Assembly (NCBI GenBank): GCA_964522015.1 | Contig: CAZFST010000002.1 | Span: 199,452-263,451 of the forward strand | DNA: 64,000 bases | Reading direction: 5' to 3' | Origin: QQWI01 sp964522015 | Lineage (GTDB): Bacteria; Bacillota; Clostridia; Peptostreptococcales; Acidaminobacteraceae | Shown: positions 27,352-35,705 of the stretch, piece by piece | How the letters are laid out: each line of letters starts with the position of its first letter | How positions within the stretch are numbered: position 1 is the first letter of the stretch | Translations under genes and position numbers: made by a program | The notes under the pieces: generated by a model | Told to the model about the DNA's origin: nothing | The model's input: the letters and a program-made list of their open reading frames with translations, nothing else | Databases searched by the model: none

Positions 27352-28226
27352 GTGATAACAATCTCCCTAATCAACGTAAAGAGCAGGGCTATGCCATTAA
27401 ACCGTCCCGAAACATCTTTCATCTTCATGATTTCTACGGCATAATCACATTTTCTATCACCTAACTCTACACTGGTGTTAAAATGATCGTTACTAAGGCT
27501 ACTATTCTGAGTAAAAGCATGGAAATCGTATCGAAAAAACGATGCATAATCAATTTTTTTCAGTTGTAAAAATAGATTGGTTGGCTGAGGTTGTGGGGAT
27601 TCAATGCCATAAGCCAGGCTGCTTAACATATCCTTCAAAAATGCCACGGCTTTTAGATTCATATTCTCCAGCATATTATTCTCATCCAATAACAAAATTG
27701 GTACTGGAAGACTTTCAAATAAAGCTAAATAGCGATTTTTTTCATTGGTTAATTTCATGGTCATAACCTGCATTTCCTTCAATTTCTCGTCGGAACTATG
27801 ACTTGTCCATTCTCTGATAAAAGCCATCTCAATTTGATCAAAAGCATGCATCACCCAACTGGCGTTTGTGCAATCTGGTGTCTCCACGCTCGCGCTTTCA
27901 GCAATGACTTCAAGATAAGCATCCCTGTAGTATTTCATCAGCGATAAAAACATCTCCAAGGTAACCCCCCTGGTTCGATGAAGCTTTGCTTCTTCAACAC
28001 CAAAAGTAGTTAGGGCATTGTCCCCCACCAAACGATTATCAAACATTAGAGGACTTTCCATTTCTTGCGCTTTTTTAAGAGATGCGGTTAGTCCTCTTAT
28101 TGACATTCGCCAATCTTCAACTCTCGCAGATGTGTATGCAGAAAAACCAAAACGCTTCGCAGAATCAAGAATTTTATCCATTAAAATCGTTTCTTTCTCT
28201 TCAAAAACTGCTACGATATTTACCAT
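27348..28226 (-). CDS. Sensor-like protein with PAS-like domain and no output domain
   Basis: About 292 residues from the ATG ending at 28226, preferred because AGGTGG lies seven bases upstream; an ATG ending at 28250 is possible. The first about 170 residues form a helical module recognisable by 'LHRTRGVTLEMFLSLMKYYRDAYLEV', seen in short form in front of many kinases and GGDEF proteins. A short helical linker follows (KEMQVMTMKLTNEKNRYLALFESL), then a PAS-like fold (PVPILLLDENNMLENMN). No kinase, GGDEF or DNA-binding domain follows. It may feed signals to the HD-GYP protein encoded immediately downstream with a four-base overlap. Confidence 0.7.
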   Translation of the reverse strand: MVNIVAVFEEKETILMDKILDSAKRFGFSAYTSARVEDWRMSIRGLTASLKKAQEMESPLMFDNRLVGDNALTTFGVEEAKLHRTRGVTLEMFLSLMKYYRDAYLEVIAESASVETPDCTNASWVMHAFDQIEMAFIREWTSHSSDEKLKEMQVMTMKLTNEKNRYLALFESLPVPILLLDENNMLENMNLKAVAFLKDMLSSLAYGIESPQPQPTNLFLQLKKIDYASFFRYDFHAFTQNSSLSNDHFNTSVELGDRKCDYAVEIMKMKDVSGRFNGIALLFTLIREIVIT

Positions 28227-28394
28227 TACGTCACCACCTATTGGGATCATTGTCGTTTTTTCACCTTGTACATTAACTTTTACCCATTTTTCTTTTAAAA
28301 GCACGGCATTTGTGTTTTTTTATTTAAATAATGGGTAACTTAAAATCAGTAGAAAAAATCAGATACTGTTGTAGACTAACAAAAAGGAGTCCCC

Positions 28395-28820
28395 ATGCGA
28401 CCTGCTAAAGTTTTGATTATTGAAGACAATCGTAGTGATGTTGATTTAATCATCTATCATCTTAAAAAGCATCACATTAAGAGTCGGCTTCAGGTAATCT
28501 ATGATGGTGAAAGCGCCCTTCATTTTCCAGATACTCAAGAGGATAGTGACGAAAAGATCGTACCCGACCTGATTTTTTTAGATATGAACCTACCACGGGT
28601 CCACGGCATAGAAATTCTTAAACAATTTCGTAGTCATCCTGATTATTTGACAACACCTATTATCGTGATTTCACAAAAAGTAAACGACAACGACCGTGAT
28701 TTAGCCATACAGTACGGCGCAAATTTCTTTATTGAAAAGCCAATCACATATGATAACCTGCTTGTTGCCATTGAAGGTATTAATGAAATATCGATCACAC
28801 TTGTAACATCAAAGGACTAA
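28395..28820 (+). CDS. Single-domain response regulator (Rcp1/CheY-like)
   Basis: 141 residues with only a receiver domain. The acidic pair is IIEDNRSD, the phospho-acceptor is Asp63 in PDLIFLDMNLP, the conserved Ser/Thr is in IIVISQK and the Lys in FFIEKPIT. The opening (VLIIEDNRSDVDLI) and the 'PRVHGIEILKQFR' block are typical of Rcp1-type regulators that partner phytochrome-like kinases. AAGGAG precedes the ATG. It converges tail-to-tail with a histidine kinase whose H-box (AAHDLREPLRT) belongs to the same kinase class, so the two are probably a pair despite opposite orientation (inference). Confidence 0.92.
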   Translation: MRPAKVLIIEDNRSDVDLIIYHLKKHHIKSRLQVIYDGESALHFPDTQEDSDEKIVPDLIFLDMNLPRVHGIEILKQFRSHPDYLTTPIIVISQKVNDNDRDLAIQYGANFFIEKPITYDNLLVAIEGINEISITLVTSKD

Positions 28821-28837
28821 ACTTTTGTTTAGTCTTT
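28812..28837. terminator. Compact bidirectional hairpin containing both stop codons
   Basis: AAGGACTAAA (28812-28821) pairs with TTTAGTCTTT (28828-28837), one G-U pair, 6-base loop. The regulator's TAA and the kinase's TAA (opposite strand) both lie inside the stem. Confidence 0.6.
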
Positions 28838-30544
28838 AATAATGCTTCTTGAAACAATGCTACCTGATAAATCAATTGAAAAAGTAGCGCCTTTTCCGAT
28901 TTCAGAAGTTACTTCCAAATGCCATTTCTGTCTTTCAATGATTCGAGCAACCATTGCAAGTCCTATGCCTGCGCCGTTATTGATATCTGAGGTGTGGAGT
29001 CTTTTAAAAGGTTTAAATATTAGCTGCGTGTATTTGGGTTCAAATCCAATCCCATTATCCTTAACACACAGGAATTGACCCGCCATATAGACTTCAATAA
29101 CAACATTTTGATGGCTGTATTTTAAACTATTACTGATCAAGTTTTGCATAAGGCGTTCAAAAAAAGATTTATCTGCAACAATTTTTGGCAAAGGCCCAAC
29201 TATAATTCTAGCACCCTTTTGATTAATACTCAATTGAAGACTTTCTATAATTTGCTGTATGGTGGATGACATTTCAAATGTTTCTAGAACCAAGCTTCTA
29301 TTTAAGGTCGTGTAGGTCAAAAGTGCTTCTATTAGACTTTGAGATCGCTTAGAGGCAAGATTAACATGGATAATATAGCTTAATGCATCATCGGGCAAAT
29401 CTTTAAGAAAATCAGATTCTAAAATTTCTAAATAGCTGACAATTGTCCGAAGGGGTTCTCGTAAATCATGGGCAGCGACTGATGCAAATTCATATAGATC
29501 TTGATAGGTATTAGAAATTTCTAAATTAAGGGCCTTGATGCCATTATGGAGCGCTTCAATTTCAACTAGCGATGATTCCGTTGTTATTTCTTGGATTTTT
29601 CGAATCTCAACTTTAACATCATAATGCTTGAAGTAAGCGCTAAGAACTTTTAATGGTTCAATTAATTGCTTATTTAAGCCCATGGTGAAGATGCCATAAA
29701 CACAGCCAATTAAAGCAGAAATTAGTATACCAGCACCTACTATTAGCTGTTGGCTACCAAAAATATTGTTCTTTCTTGTTATAGCAATTATTGTCCATGG
29801 CTGATTTTTCATTTTGAGTTCTATAAACACGGAACGTCTACCTATATAGATCGTATCCTTAAGGACAATACTATTTTCCTCAACCTTAAACTGATATTGT
29901 CCGAGTACAGGACCAATACCTTGATTCCCCATATCTTCTGAAGAGGTTACTAAAAGTTGATTTCCTTCATAAATAAACAACCGAATTTGTTTGTCTTTTA
30001 AGTGTTCAAGATATTGGTTCATAGCAATTGAAAAAGACATGACTAAGTTTTTATCTTGCGACGCAAGAGGCATCAAAAACAAAACAACATTGCCGCTTAT
30101 ATCCTGTTTAAATGGTCTAGAAATAGACATATTCTTATTCAGTTCACTTCTAATTTTCCAAGCTGGTAGTAAAGTGCCATTGAGTATTGGCTGAGATGGG
30201 TATGTACTTAAAATACGACCATTCATATCTACTTCGAAAAAGGAAACGATATTGGAATTCATCTCAGCGAAAGTTCTTAGAAATACTTCTTTTTCTGTAT
30301 CATTGGCGATGGAATTAACCACTTTTTGTACTATCACATAACTCTCGAATAAATTATTTTGGTGTTCATCAATATCATGTTCAATAACTGCTAAGGTTTG
30401 GGTCATAACAGCTACCCGATCGCTGATAAGTTGGTTGTTAATGTGGACCAAGAGAAAAAAAAGTGGTATGCAAATTAAGACTAAGGTTGGTATCATCAAA
30501 TGAATAGAAAGATACTTAGATACGTTAACTTTAGGTGTTTTCAA
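28829..30544 (-). CDS. Membrane sensor histidine kinase
   Basis: 571 residues. Membrane segments at about 12-34 and 266-288 enclose an extracytoplasmic Cache-like sensor (SFFEVDMNGRILSTYP, NVVLFLMPL). A linker and the dimerisation/H-box region follow (FASVAAHDLREPLRTI, His359). The HATPase domain shows the N box LMQNLISNSLKYS, G1 CVKDNGIGFEP and G2 GAGIGLAMVARI. The H-box is of the type common in phytochrome-like and chemosensory kinases that use stand-alone receivers. The likely partner is the convergent 141-residue regulator. The signal is unknown. Confidence 0.92.
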   Translation of the reverse strand: MKTPKVNVSKYLSIHLMIPTLVLICIPLFFLLVHINNQLISDRVAVMTQTLAVIEHDIDEHQNNLFESYVIVQKVVNSIANDTEKEVFLRTFAEMNSNIVSFFEVDMNGRILSTYPSQPILNGTLLPAWKIRSELNKNMSISRPFKQDISGNVVLFLMPLASQDKNLVMSFSIAMNQYLEHLKDKQIRLFIYEGNQLLVTSSEDMGNQGIGPVLGQYQFKVEENSIVLKDTIYIGRRSVFIELKMKNQPWTIIAITRKNNIFGSQQLIVGAGILISALIGCVYGIFTMGLNKQLIEPLKVLSAYFKHYDVKVEIRKIQEITTESSLVEIEALHNGIKALNLEISNTYQDLYEFASVAAHDLREPLRTIVSYLEILESDFLKDLPDDALSYIIHVNLASKRSQSLIEALLTYTTLNRSLVLETFEMSSTIQQIIESLQLSINQKGARIIVGPLPKIVADKSFFERLMQNLISNSLKYSHQNVVIEVYMAGQFLCVKDNGIGFEPKYTQLIFKPFKRLHTSDINNGAGIGLAMVARIIERQKWHLEVTSEIGKGATFSIDLSGSIVSRSIIKD

Positions 30545-30708
30545 TGTTTCACCTCCCTATCCGGATGTTTACCCTAAAGAACTAATCTCTAACGGAAAAT
30601 ATTAATCCCTCAAAAGCAACCAATAACCCTAGCCCCCACCCAATTAGTGTGATATCATAATGTCTTGAGTTTAGCATTCTGCCTATTGCCTTACATGAAG
30701 GAGTTCAC

Positions 30709-31056
30709 ATGTCTAATTATCCAAATTGTCCAATCTGCCAATCCACATATACTTATGAAGACGGCGTCCATTACATTTGTCCAGAATGTAGCCACGAATG
30801 GCCTATTTCAGGTGGTGACGATGCCAGTCATACTGAAGAAGAATTTATTGTTAAAGATAGCAATGGAAACGTTTTACAAGACGGCGATAGCGTCACCATT
30901 ATCAAAGATCTAAAAGTTAAAGGTAGCTCATCGTCCCTAAAAGTTGGTACTAAAGTTAAGAATATTCGACTAGTGAATGAGGACCATAACATAGACTGCA
31001 AGATCGACGGTTTTGGGGCCATGAAGCTAAAATCTGAGTTTGTTAAAAAGAACTAA
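30709..31056 (+). CDS. PhnA/YjdM-family zinc-ribbon protein
   Basis: 115 residues, the standard family length. The N-terminal zinc ribbon has two CxxC knuckles (CPIC...CPEC), followed by the small barrel KDSNGNVLQDGDSVTIIKDLKVKGSS and LKVGTKVKNIRLV, with the terminal GAMKLKSEFVKK block. YjdM (PhnA) is associated with phosphonate or phosphonoacetate-related literature, but its actual role is unclear and no phn genes are nearby. GAAGGAG lies seven bases before ATG. It is a single-gene unit ending at a hairpin. Confidence 0.95.
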   Translation: MSNYPNCPICQSTYTYEDGVHYICPECSHEWPISGGDDASHTEEEFIVKDSNGNVLQDGDSVTIIKDLKVKGSSSSLKVGTKVKNIRLVNEDHNIDCKIDGFGAMKLKSEFVKKN

Positions 31057-31102
31057 AGGCAAATTGCAAAATCGAAGCACCCACCTCAGAGTTTATTTAG
31101 AA

Positions 31103-31135
31103 AAAAGCGGCGGTCCAAGTGGACCACCGCTTTTA
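31103..31135. terminator. Bidirectional rho-independent terminator
   Basis: AAAAGCGGCGGTCC-type arm pairs with GGACCACCGCTTTT with one mismatch and a short loop. T-rich tracts lie on both sides, between the convergent yjdM-like and TraB-family genes. Confidence 0.85.
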
Positions 31136-31147
31136 TTTTGTTTCTAG

Positions 31148-32305
31148 TTAGAATAGCCGTTTAACGATCTCAAAGCCCGCCACAAAGGTCCCAATGGAAG
31201 CCCCGAGATTGGCCATCATCACAATCAGTAAAATCCTTAGAAAGCGATTTTTGAAAAAGCCTTTTACGGTTGCAATATCAGTTGGAACAGCCTGTACATC
31301 TAGAACCGTTGGCTTTCTAAGGCCGGCTTCTACAATACCTGTAAACCAACCAACTGCCAAAATTGGATTAAGGGTGGAGATGGGTGCTACCACAAATGAG
31401 GTCAGTATACTGAGAGGGTGCCCAAAGCTAATTGCCGTAAAGACTGCTGCCAACACACCTGTCCAAAGGACCCAAGCTCCCAGTTGTGCTAAACCGGTTT
31501 GGATATTCATCATAAACCCGTAACCAATTAATGCCACAATAATAGCAGGAATCAGCCATCCCAGTGCTTTAGTCACCTTGCTTACCTCTGGCACAAAAGT
31601 AATCCGTTCTAAATCCTGTTCTTTAAAGATCTCTTCTTTAACACCTGGCACATGGGCACCACCTAAAATGGCCACCACTTTCTTTCCTGGGGCCTCTTTA
31701 ATCTTAGCAGCCAAATATTGATCTCTTTCGCTAATTAGAATCTCGCCGATTTTAGGAAACTGAGCCCTCATGTCCTTTAACACAGAAGACAACATATCCT
31801 CTTCAAGCATGGCCTGTAAATCAGCTTCTGTAATCTCTTGATCACCATCATCAGACATGATAAAACTGAAAAGTAATTTCATTTTTTCCCAAAAACTAAG
31901 CAGCCGCCAGATTCGCAGAAAAGTCACTTGAATACTTCTATCTGCTAAAACAATTTTTGCATCAATGGCTTTGGCACTTTCAATTCCCTGAAGCATCTCT
32001 TGACCCACTGTGATATTGAGCTTTTGAGCAATGCGCTTTTGATAACTACTAAGGGCCAGATTTGCCAATAGAAATATTACTTTTTTAGATTTGATCACCT
32101 GTGTAATATCTGTACTTTCCCAGGCCTTAGGGTTTTGGATAGTCTGATACCGTCCTTCATCCAATTCGATACAAACGCTATCTGGTTTTTCAGCCTCAAT
32201 CACTGATTGTACTAAGGCTGCGCTTTCTTTTGAAACATGGGCAGTGGCAATTAAAATAATCTCCTTGCCCTTGTAATCTATTCTATAGACATTATCTTGA
32301 CTCAC
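31148..32305 (-). CDS. TraB/PrgY-family membrane protein
   Basis: 385 residues. The N-terminal TraB domain carries the family's conserved His and Glu motifs: LIATAHVSKES, SVCIELDEGRY and VAILGGAHVPGV. Four hydrophobic C-terminal segments follow (ALGWLIPAIIVALIGYGF and others to ILLIVMMANLGASIGTFVAG). The fold is related to TIKI-like metalloproteases; plasmid PrgY/TraB limits pheromone signalling, while chromosomal homologues are uncharacterised. The frame opens further upstream, but GGAGG six bases before the GTG ending at 32305 fixes the start. It is monocistronic and divergent from the chemoreceptor gene. Confidence 0.88.
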   Translation of the reverse strand: MSQDNVYRIDYKGKEIILIATAHVSKESAALVQSVIEAEKPDSVCIELDEGRYQTIQNPKAWESTDITQVIKSKKVIFLLANLALSSYQKRIAQKLNITVGQEMLQGIESAKAIDAKIVLADRSIQVTFLRIWRLLSFWEKMKLLFSFIMSDDGDQEITEADLQAMLEEDMLSSVLKDMRAQFPKIGEILISERDQYLAAKIKEAPGKKVVAILGGAHVPGVKEEIFKEQDLERITFVPEVSKVTKALGWLIPAIIVALIGYGFMMNIQTGLAQLGAWVLWTGVLAAVFTAISFGHPLSILTSFVVAPISTLNPILAVGWFTGIVEAGLRKPTVLDVQAVPTDIATVKGFFKNRFLRILLIVMMANLGASIGTFVAGFEIVKRLF

Positions 32306-32433
32306 TATAAACCTCCGAAAAATACATTTAGCCAATTACCAATTTAGAAATCTCACTAAGCGTATCATGCACAGCAAAAAAAGGAAAGGGAAAGCGATAA
32401 AAGTATGTGTGCTACGTTGGTTTCTCTGTTTTT

Positions 32434-32463
32434 TTGTGCTATGCTATGACAAACGGGTATATT
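32434..32463 (+). promoter_or_regulatory. Probable promoter of the chemoreceptor gene
   Basis: TTGTGC (32434-32439) and TATATT (32458-32463), 18-base spacer, about 30 bases before the start codon. Confidence 0.4.
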
Positions 32464-32493
32464 AGATAAAGAAAGTTAAATGAGGAGGTACAC

Positions 32494-34278
32494 ATGTTCA
32501 GCAAACGTAGAAAAGAAAAGTCTGAAGCATTAACGCCAGAGATACTTAATACACTCTTAGATCAGTGTATTGGTGGCAAAATTGATCAAAGTACCGACTG
32601 TGGCGAGTTGAAACCTTTTTTCAAGCGTATTTCCGACATCATACAATTCAACGAAGACAATCAAATTTTTATGCTGAATGAAGTGAACCGTCTTAATCAA
32701 TATATTATGAAAATGGATTTTGTTAAATCCATGGTCACAAATTTAAACCAGCAACAAGAGTCCATCGCCATGGTGGCTGGTAGTAGTGATGAAATCGCCA
32801 ATGCCATTGTAGAGATTGCAGAACACGTGGTTGAGAATACAAAAACAGCAGAAAAGTCAGTGGAAATCACAGAAGTCGGTACAAAAGGCCTTAAAAAAGC
32901 AGTTGATGTGATTACAGATGCCTTTGCTTTGACAGATGGTGTTAAAACTAAAGTTGGCGATGTTACCCAACAGGCCAGCAAAATCAATGACATGGTCAAA
33001 ATTATTGAGTCAGTAGCAGAACAAACCAACCTCTTGGCCCTAAATGCTTCCATTGAAGCTGCAAGAGCTGGTGATGCAGGCAGGGGATTTGCCGTAGTTG
33101 CTGATGAAATCAAAAAACTAGCAGAAAACACTAAAGAATCTGTCAAGTTAATTCAAGGTGTGGTGACAGATCTAAATCATTCAGTCAATGACTCTGTGAG
33201 AGCACTTGAACACGCCACAAAAAGTTTCCAATCCGGCGTTAACAGCGTCAATGATGTAGTTGAATTAGTGGAAACCAGCGAGCGAGAAATCCGTACAATT
33301 GTTCAAAGTATGCATTATGTCAGAGAACGGATTGAAGGCCAAACAGCAGCATCAGAGGAAGTGTCCTCTAGTTTAGCCTACATCAACGACAATATGGACA
33401 CCCTTCATAAGCAAACTGAAAAGACTGGTAAGGCCTTCTCCGATATTGCCAGTGAAGCTAATAATATTCGCTTAGGACTCTTTAAGAAAACCTCAAACAT
33501 CCCAGAAACTGCCATGATTGAAATTGCTATTACAGATCACTTGAATTGGCGTTGGATGATTTACAATATGATACAAGGCTATCAAACCATTGTAAAAGGT
33601 CAAGCTGGTACCCATCATGATTGCCGCCTTGGTAAGTGGATTAATGATTACGCAAAACATGTCCCTATTTATAAGAATGCCATCGCAGCTTTAACCCCAC
33701 CACACGAAAAACTCCATAAACTTGCAGGAGAAGCCATCGATGCTTACCTCGCTAAAGATATGAGAACAGCGGAAGCAAGGTATGCCGCTCTTGAAGAGCT
33801 CTCAAAATTGGTTGTCACTGAACTCAATAATATGTTAGCTTTGGCCGTGGAAAACAACCAAGGCAACAATAAAACGAGCTATTTTAAATGGACCAATGAT
33901 CTTTCTGTCCACAATGATGATATTGATACTCAGCACAAGAAGCTATTAGAACTTGGTGAGACCTTAGAGAAATTTAGCAAAAGTAGCCATAAAACTAGAA
34001 ATGAATTTATCGACATCATAAAAGCCCTAAAAGACTATACCGTTTATCATTTTGGCATGGAAGAAAAAATGCTTCAAAAAGCCCGTTATCCTCAACTTGA
34101 ACCCCACAAATTAATACACAAAGGTTTTGTATCCGAAATCGAAAAGGTAGATCTGGATCGCTTTGATTTTGAAAATGCAAAAGAAATGGACAAACTGATT
34201 CTATTTCTCTCAAAATGGGTGATTCAGCATATAAAAAATGAGGACTTCAAATACTCTAACCACTTAAATAACCTATAA
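32494..34278 (+). CDS. Soluble methyl-accepting chemoreceptor with CZB and hemerythrin domains
   Basis: 594 residues with no membrane segment. A helical N-terminus (1-90) leads to an MCP signalling domain with hairpin tip EQTNLLALNASIEAARAG (176-193). A chemoreceptor zinc-binding (CZB) domain lies at about 345-450 with the His-Cys-His-His ligand pattern (His349, Cys377 in CRLGKW, His404, His408). A hemerythrin domain at 463-590 has all seven iron ligands (His481, His519, Glu523, His538, His542, His579, Asp584). CZB domains bind zinc and some respond to HOCl; hemerythrin binds O2. The combination suggests a cytoplasmic redox/oxygen or zinc chemosensor. GAGGAGG precedes the start. No che genes are in the window. 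Confidence 0.94.
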   Translation: MFSKRRKEKSEALTPEILNTLLDQCIGGKIDQSTDCGELKPFFKRISDIIQFNEDNQIFMLNEVNRLNQYIMKMDFVKSMVTNLNQQQESIAMVAGSSDEIANAIVEIAEHVVENTKTAEKSVEITEVGTKGLKKAVDVITDAFALTDGVKTKVGDVTQQASKINDMVKIIESVAEQTNLLALNASIEAARAGDAGRGFAVVADEIKKLAENTKESVKLIQGVVTDLNHSVNDSVRALEHATKSFQSGVNSVNDVVELVETSEREIRTIVQSMHYVRERIEGQTAASEEVSSSLAYINDNMDTLHKQTEKTGKAFSDIASEANNIRLGLFKKTSNIPETAMIEIAITDHLNWRWMIYNMIQGYQTIVKGQAGTHHDCRLGKWINDYAKHVPIYKNAIAALTPPHEKLHKLAGEAIDAYLAKDMRTAEARYAALEELSKLVVTELNNMLALAVENNQGNNKTSYFKWTNDLSVHNDDIDTQHKKLLELGETLEKFSKSSHKTRNEFIDIIKALKDYTVYHFGMEEKMLQKARYPQLEPHKLIHKGFVSEIEKVDLDRFDFENAKEMDKLILFLSKWVIQHIKNEDFKYSNHLNNL

Positions 34279-34334
34279 GAAATTTAATACCAAGAATTTA
34301 GCTTAAAACTTTAATCACGACAATTTAAATTAGT

Positions 34335-34374
34335 AAAAAACACAGGGGCTCTTGTCAAGCAACTGTGTTTTTTT
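34335..34374. terminator. Bidirectional rho-independent terminator
   Basis: AAAAAACACAG (34335-34345) pairs with CTGTGTTTTTT (34363 on). It is located between the convergent chemoreceptor and YhfX-like genes. Confidence 0.82.
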
Positions 34375-34406
34375 GTAATCTATTAAGTTCTCTAATATAG
34401 GTTCTC

Positions 34407-35684
34407 TTAAACCTCACCATACATCACTTTTAGCTTTGCCATCACAGCCTTCACCCTGTCAATTGACTCAGGAACATCCCAAGCATCCACCATATGACCA
34501 GCTGGATCAAAGATCCCTTCAACCACTGGATTTCCTGTGCTGATGCCACTGACAGCAGCAGTATAGGCCCGGGTCACAAAACTTTGAGCTCTAAAACCAA
34601 ACAAAACCGTATCCCCAACCGTGCAAGCATGACCTGGTCGCAGCATGGCATAATAATCAATATTGTCACGGTTCACCTGATGCCACCGCACCAAATTAGG
34701 CTCTGCCACCATCTGTTTACCATCCCTGCCAACCAAGGCCGAAACCGGGTAACCCAAAGGCCCACCGGCTAAACAGATATAGAGGCCACCGCCAAAAGCA
34801 TAAGCCGTCTCTTCAAAATGATGACTGACCTCGCTGACATAAACCATGGCCGCCCGTTCAGGCAAATCATCCCAATAAATATGTTCAGGAGTGGTCCCCG
34901 TCAAACCATGACCAGGCTCCACAATGGTAACGCCTCTGGCACTCAAAGTAGCCAAAGTAGCCGATGAGGTATTTCCAGGTGCATTGATAACGCTCAAAGT
35001 GCGACCTAGGATACCCTCTACCAATGATTTAGCTTTTAGCAGTGTGTCAAGGTTGGGTGTGGTTTCTGGTTCTTGGGCGCCATCAACATGGTAGCGCACA
35101 CAGGGAAAAGCGGTGAGACCGACTATTTCTAAGCCCTGTAAACTTAAAATCTCCTTTACAGCCGCCCCTAACTGATCAAACCAAATCCCACTTTCTTGAC
35201 CGGGAAAAAACAAATCTCCATGGTCAACGGATTTTAAAAGTATCTTTTGAGTAAGGCCTAATTGCAAAGCCGCATCCGATGCAAACCTTGCATTTTCTAC
35301 ACTGTAAACCGTTAAGTAATCCGGTTTCATAGACAGCACAGTCAACATCTCTCCCTTGGGCACCTGACACAAATGGCCCACGTGCCCAAGCTGTATGCCA
35401 TACCGGTGTATGGCCTTAGCGCACGAGACATCCACAGCCACTGTACTATCGAGACCACTTGCCAATGCCACCTGAGTGACCAAAGGATTGCGGTTGTACT
35501 GTTTTGTCATTAAAAACGTGGTTAAGCCGTGGTCCTTGGCATTTGATGCGATATGACGGGCATTTTCGGCGATTAAGTCTAGGTCCATCACCCAAGTGTT
35601 GGGTTTGATGGCCCCGGATTGATGTAAGGAAGTAGCCGCCTCAATGAGCTGTGGCCGATCCCTTATGATATTTTTTAAAAACAT
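34407..35684 (-). CDS. YhfX-like PLP-dependent enzyme (alanine racemase-type fold)
   Basis: 425 residues. It follows E. coli YhfX closely by eye: NIIRDRP..LIEAA.SLHQSGAIKP, TWVMDLDLIAENA, the PLP-lysine region TTFLMTKQYNRNP, DVSCAKAI, SLLLK-like KILLKSVDHGD, EPGHGLTGTTP and EVSHHFEETAYAFGGG. The fold is that of alanine racemase/D-threonine aldolase-like PLP enzymes; its reaction is not established. The frame opens 12 bases earlier, but the GGAGG inside that extension points to the ATG ending at 35684. It is the last gene of the sugar-type ABC operon, so it may act on an imported amino-sugar or amino-acid-linked compound (inference). Confidence 0.85.
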   Translation of the reverse strand: MFLKNIIRDRPQLIEAATSLHQSGAIKPNTWVMDLDLIAENARHIASNAKDHGLTTFLMTKQYNRNPLVTQVALASGLDSTVAVDVSCAKAIHRYGIQLGHVGHLCQVPKGEMLTVLSMKPDYLTVYSVENARFASDAALQLGLTQKILLKSVDHGDLFFPGQESGIWFDQLGAAVKEILSLQGLEIVGLTAFPCVRYHVDGAQEPETTPNLDTLLKAKSLVEGILGRTLSVINAPGNTSSATLATLSARGVTIVEPGHGLTGTTPEHIYWDDLPERAAMVYVSEVSHHFEETAYAFGGGLYICLAGGPLGYPVSALVGRDGKQMVAEPNLVRWHQVNRDNIDYYAMLRPGHACTVGDTVLFGFRAQSFVTRAYTAAVSGISTGNPVVEGIFDPAGHMVDAWDVPESIDRVKAVMAKLKVMYGEV

Positions 35685-35705
35685 GTGAACCTCCATAAGT
35701 TTATA

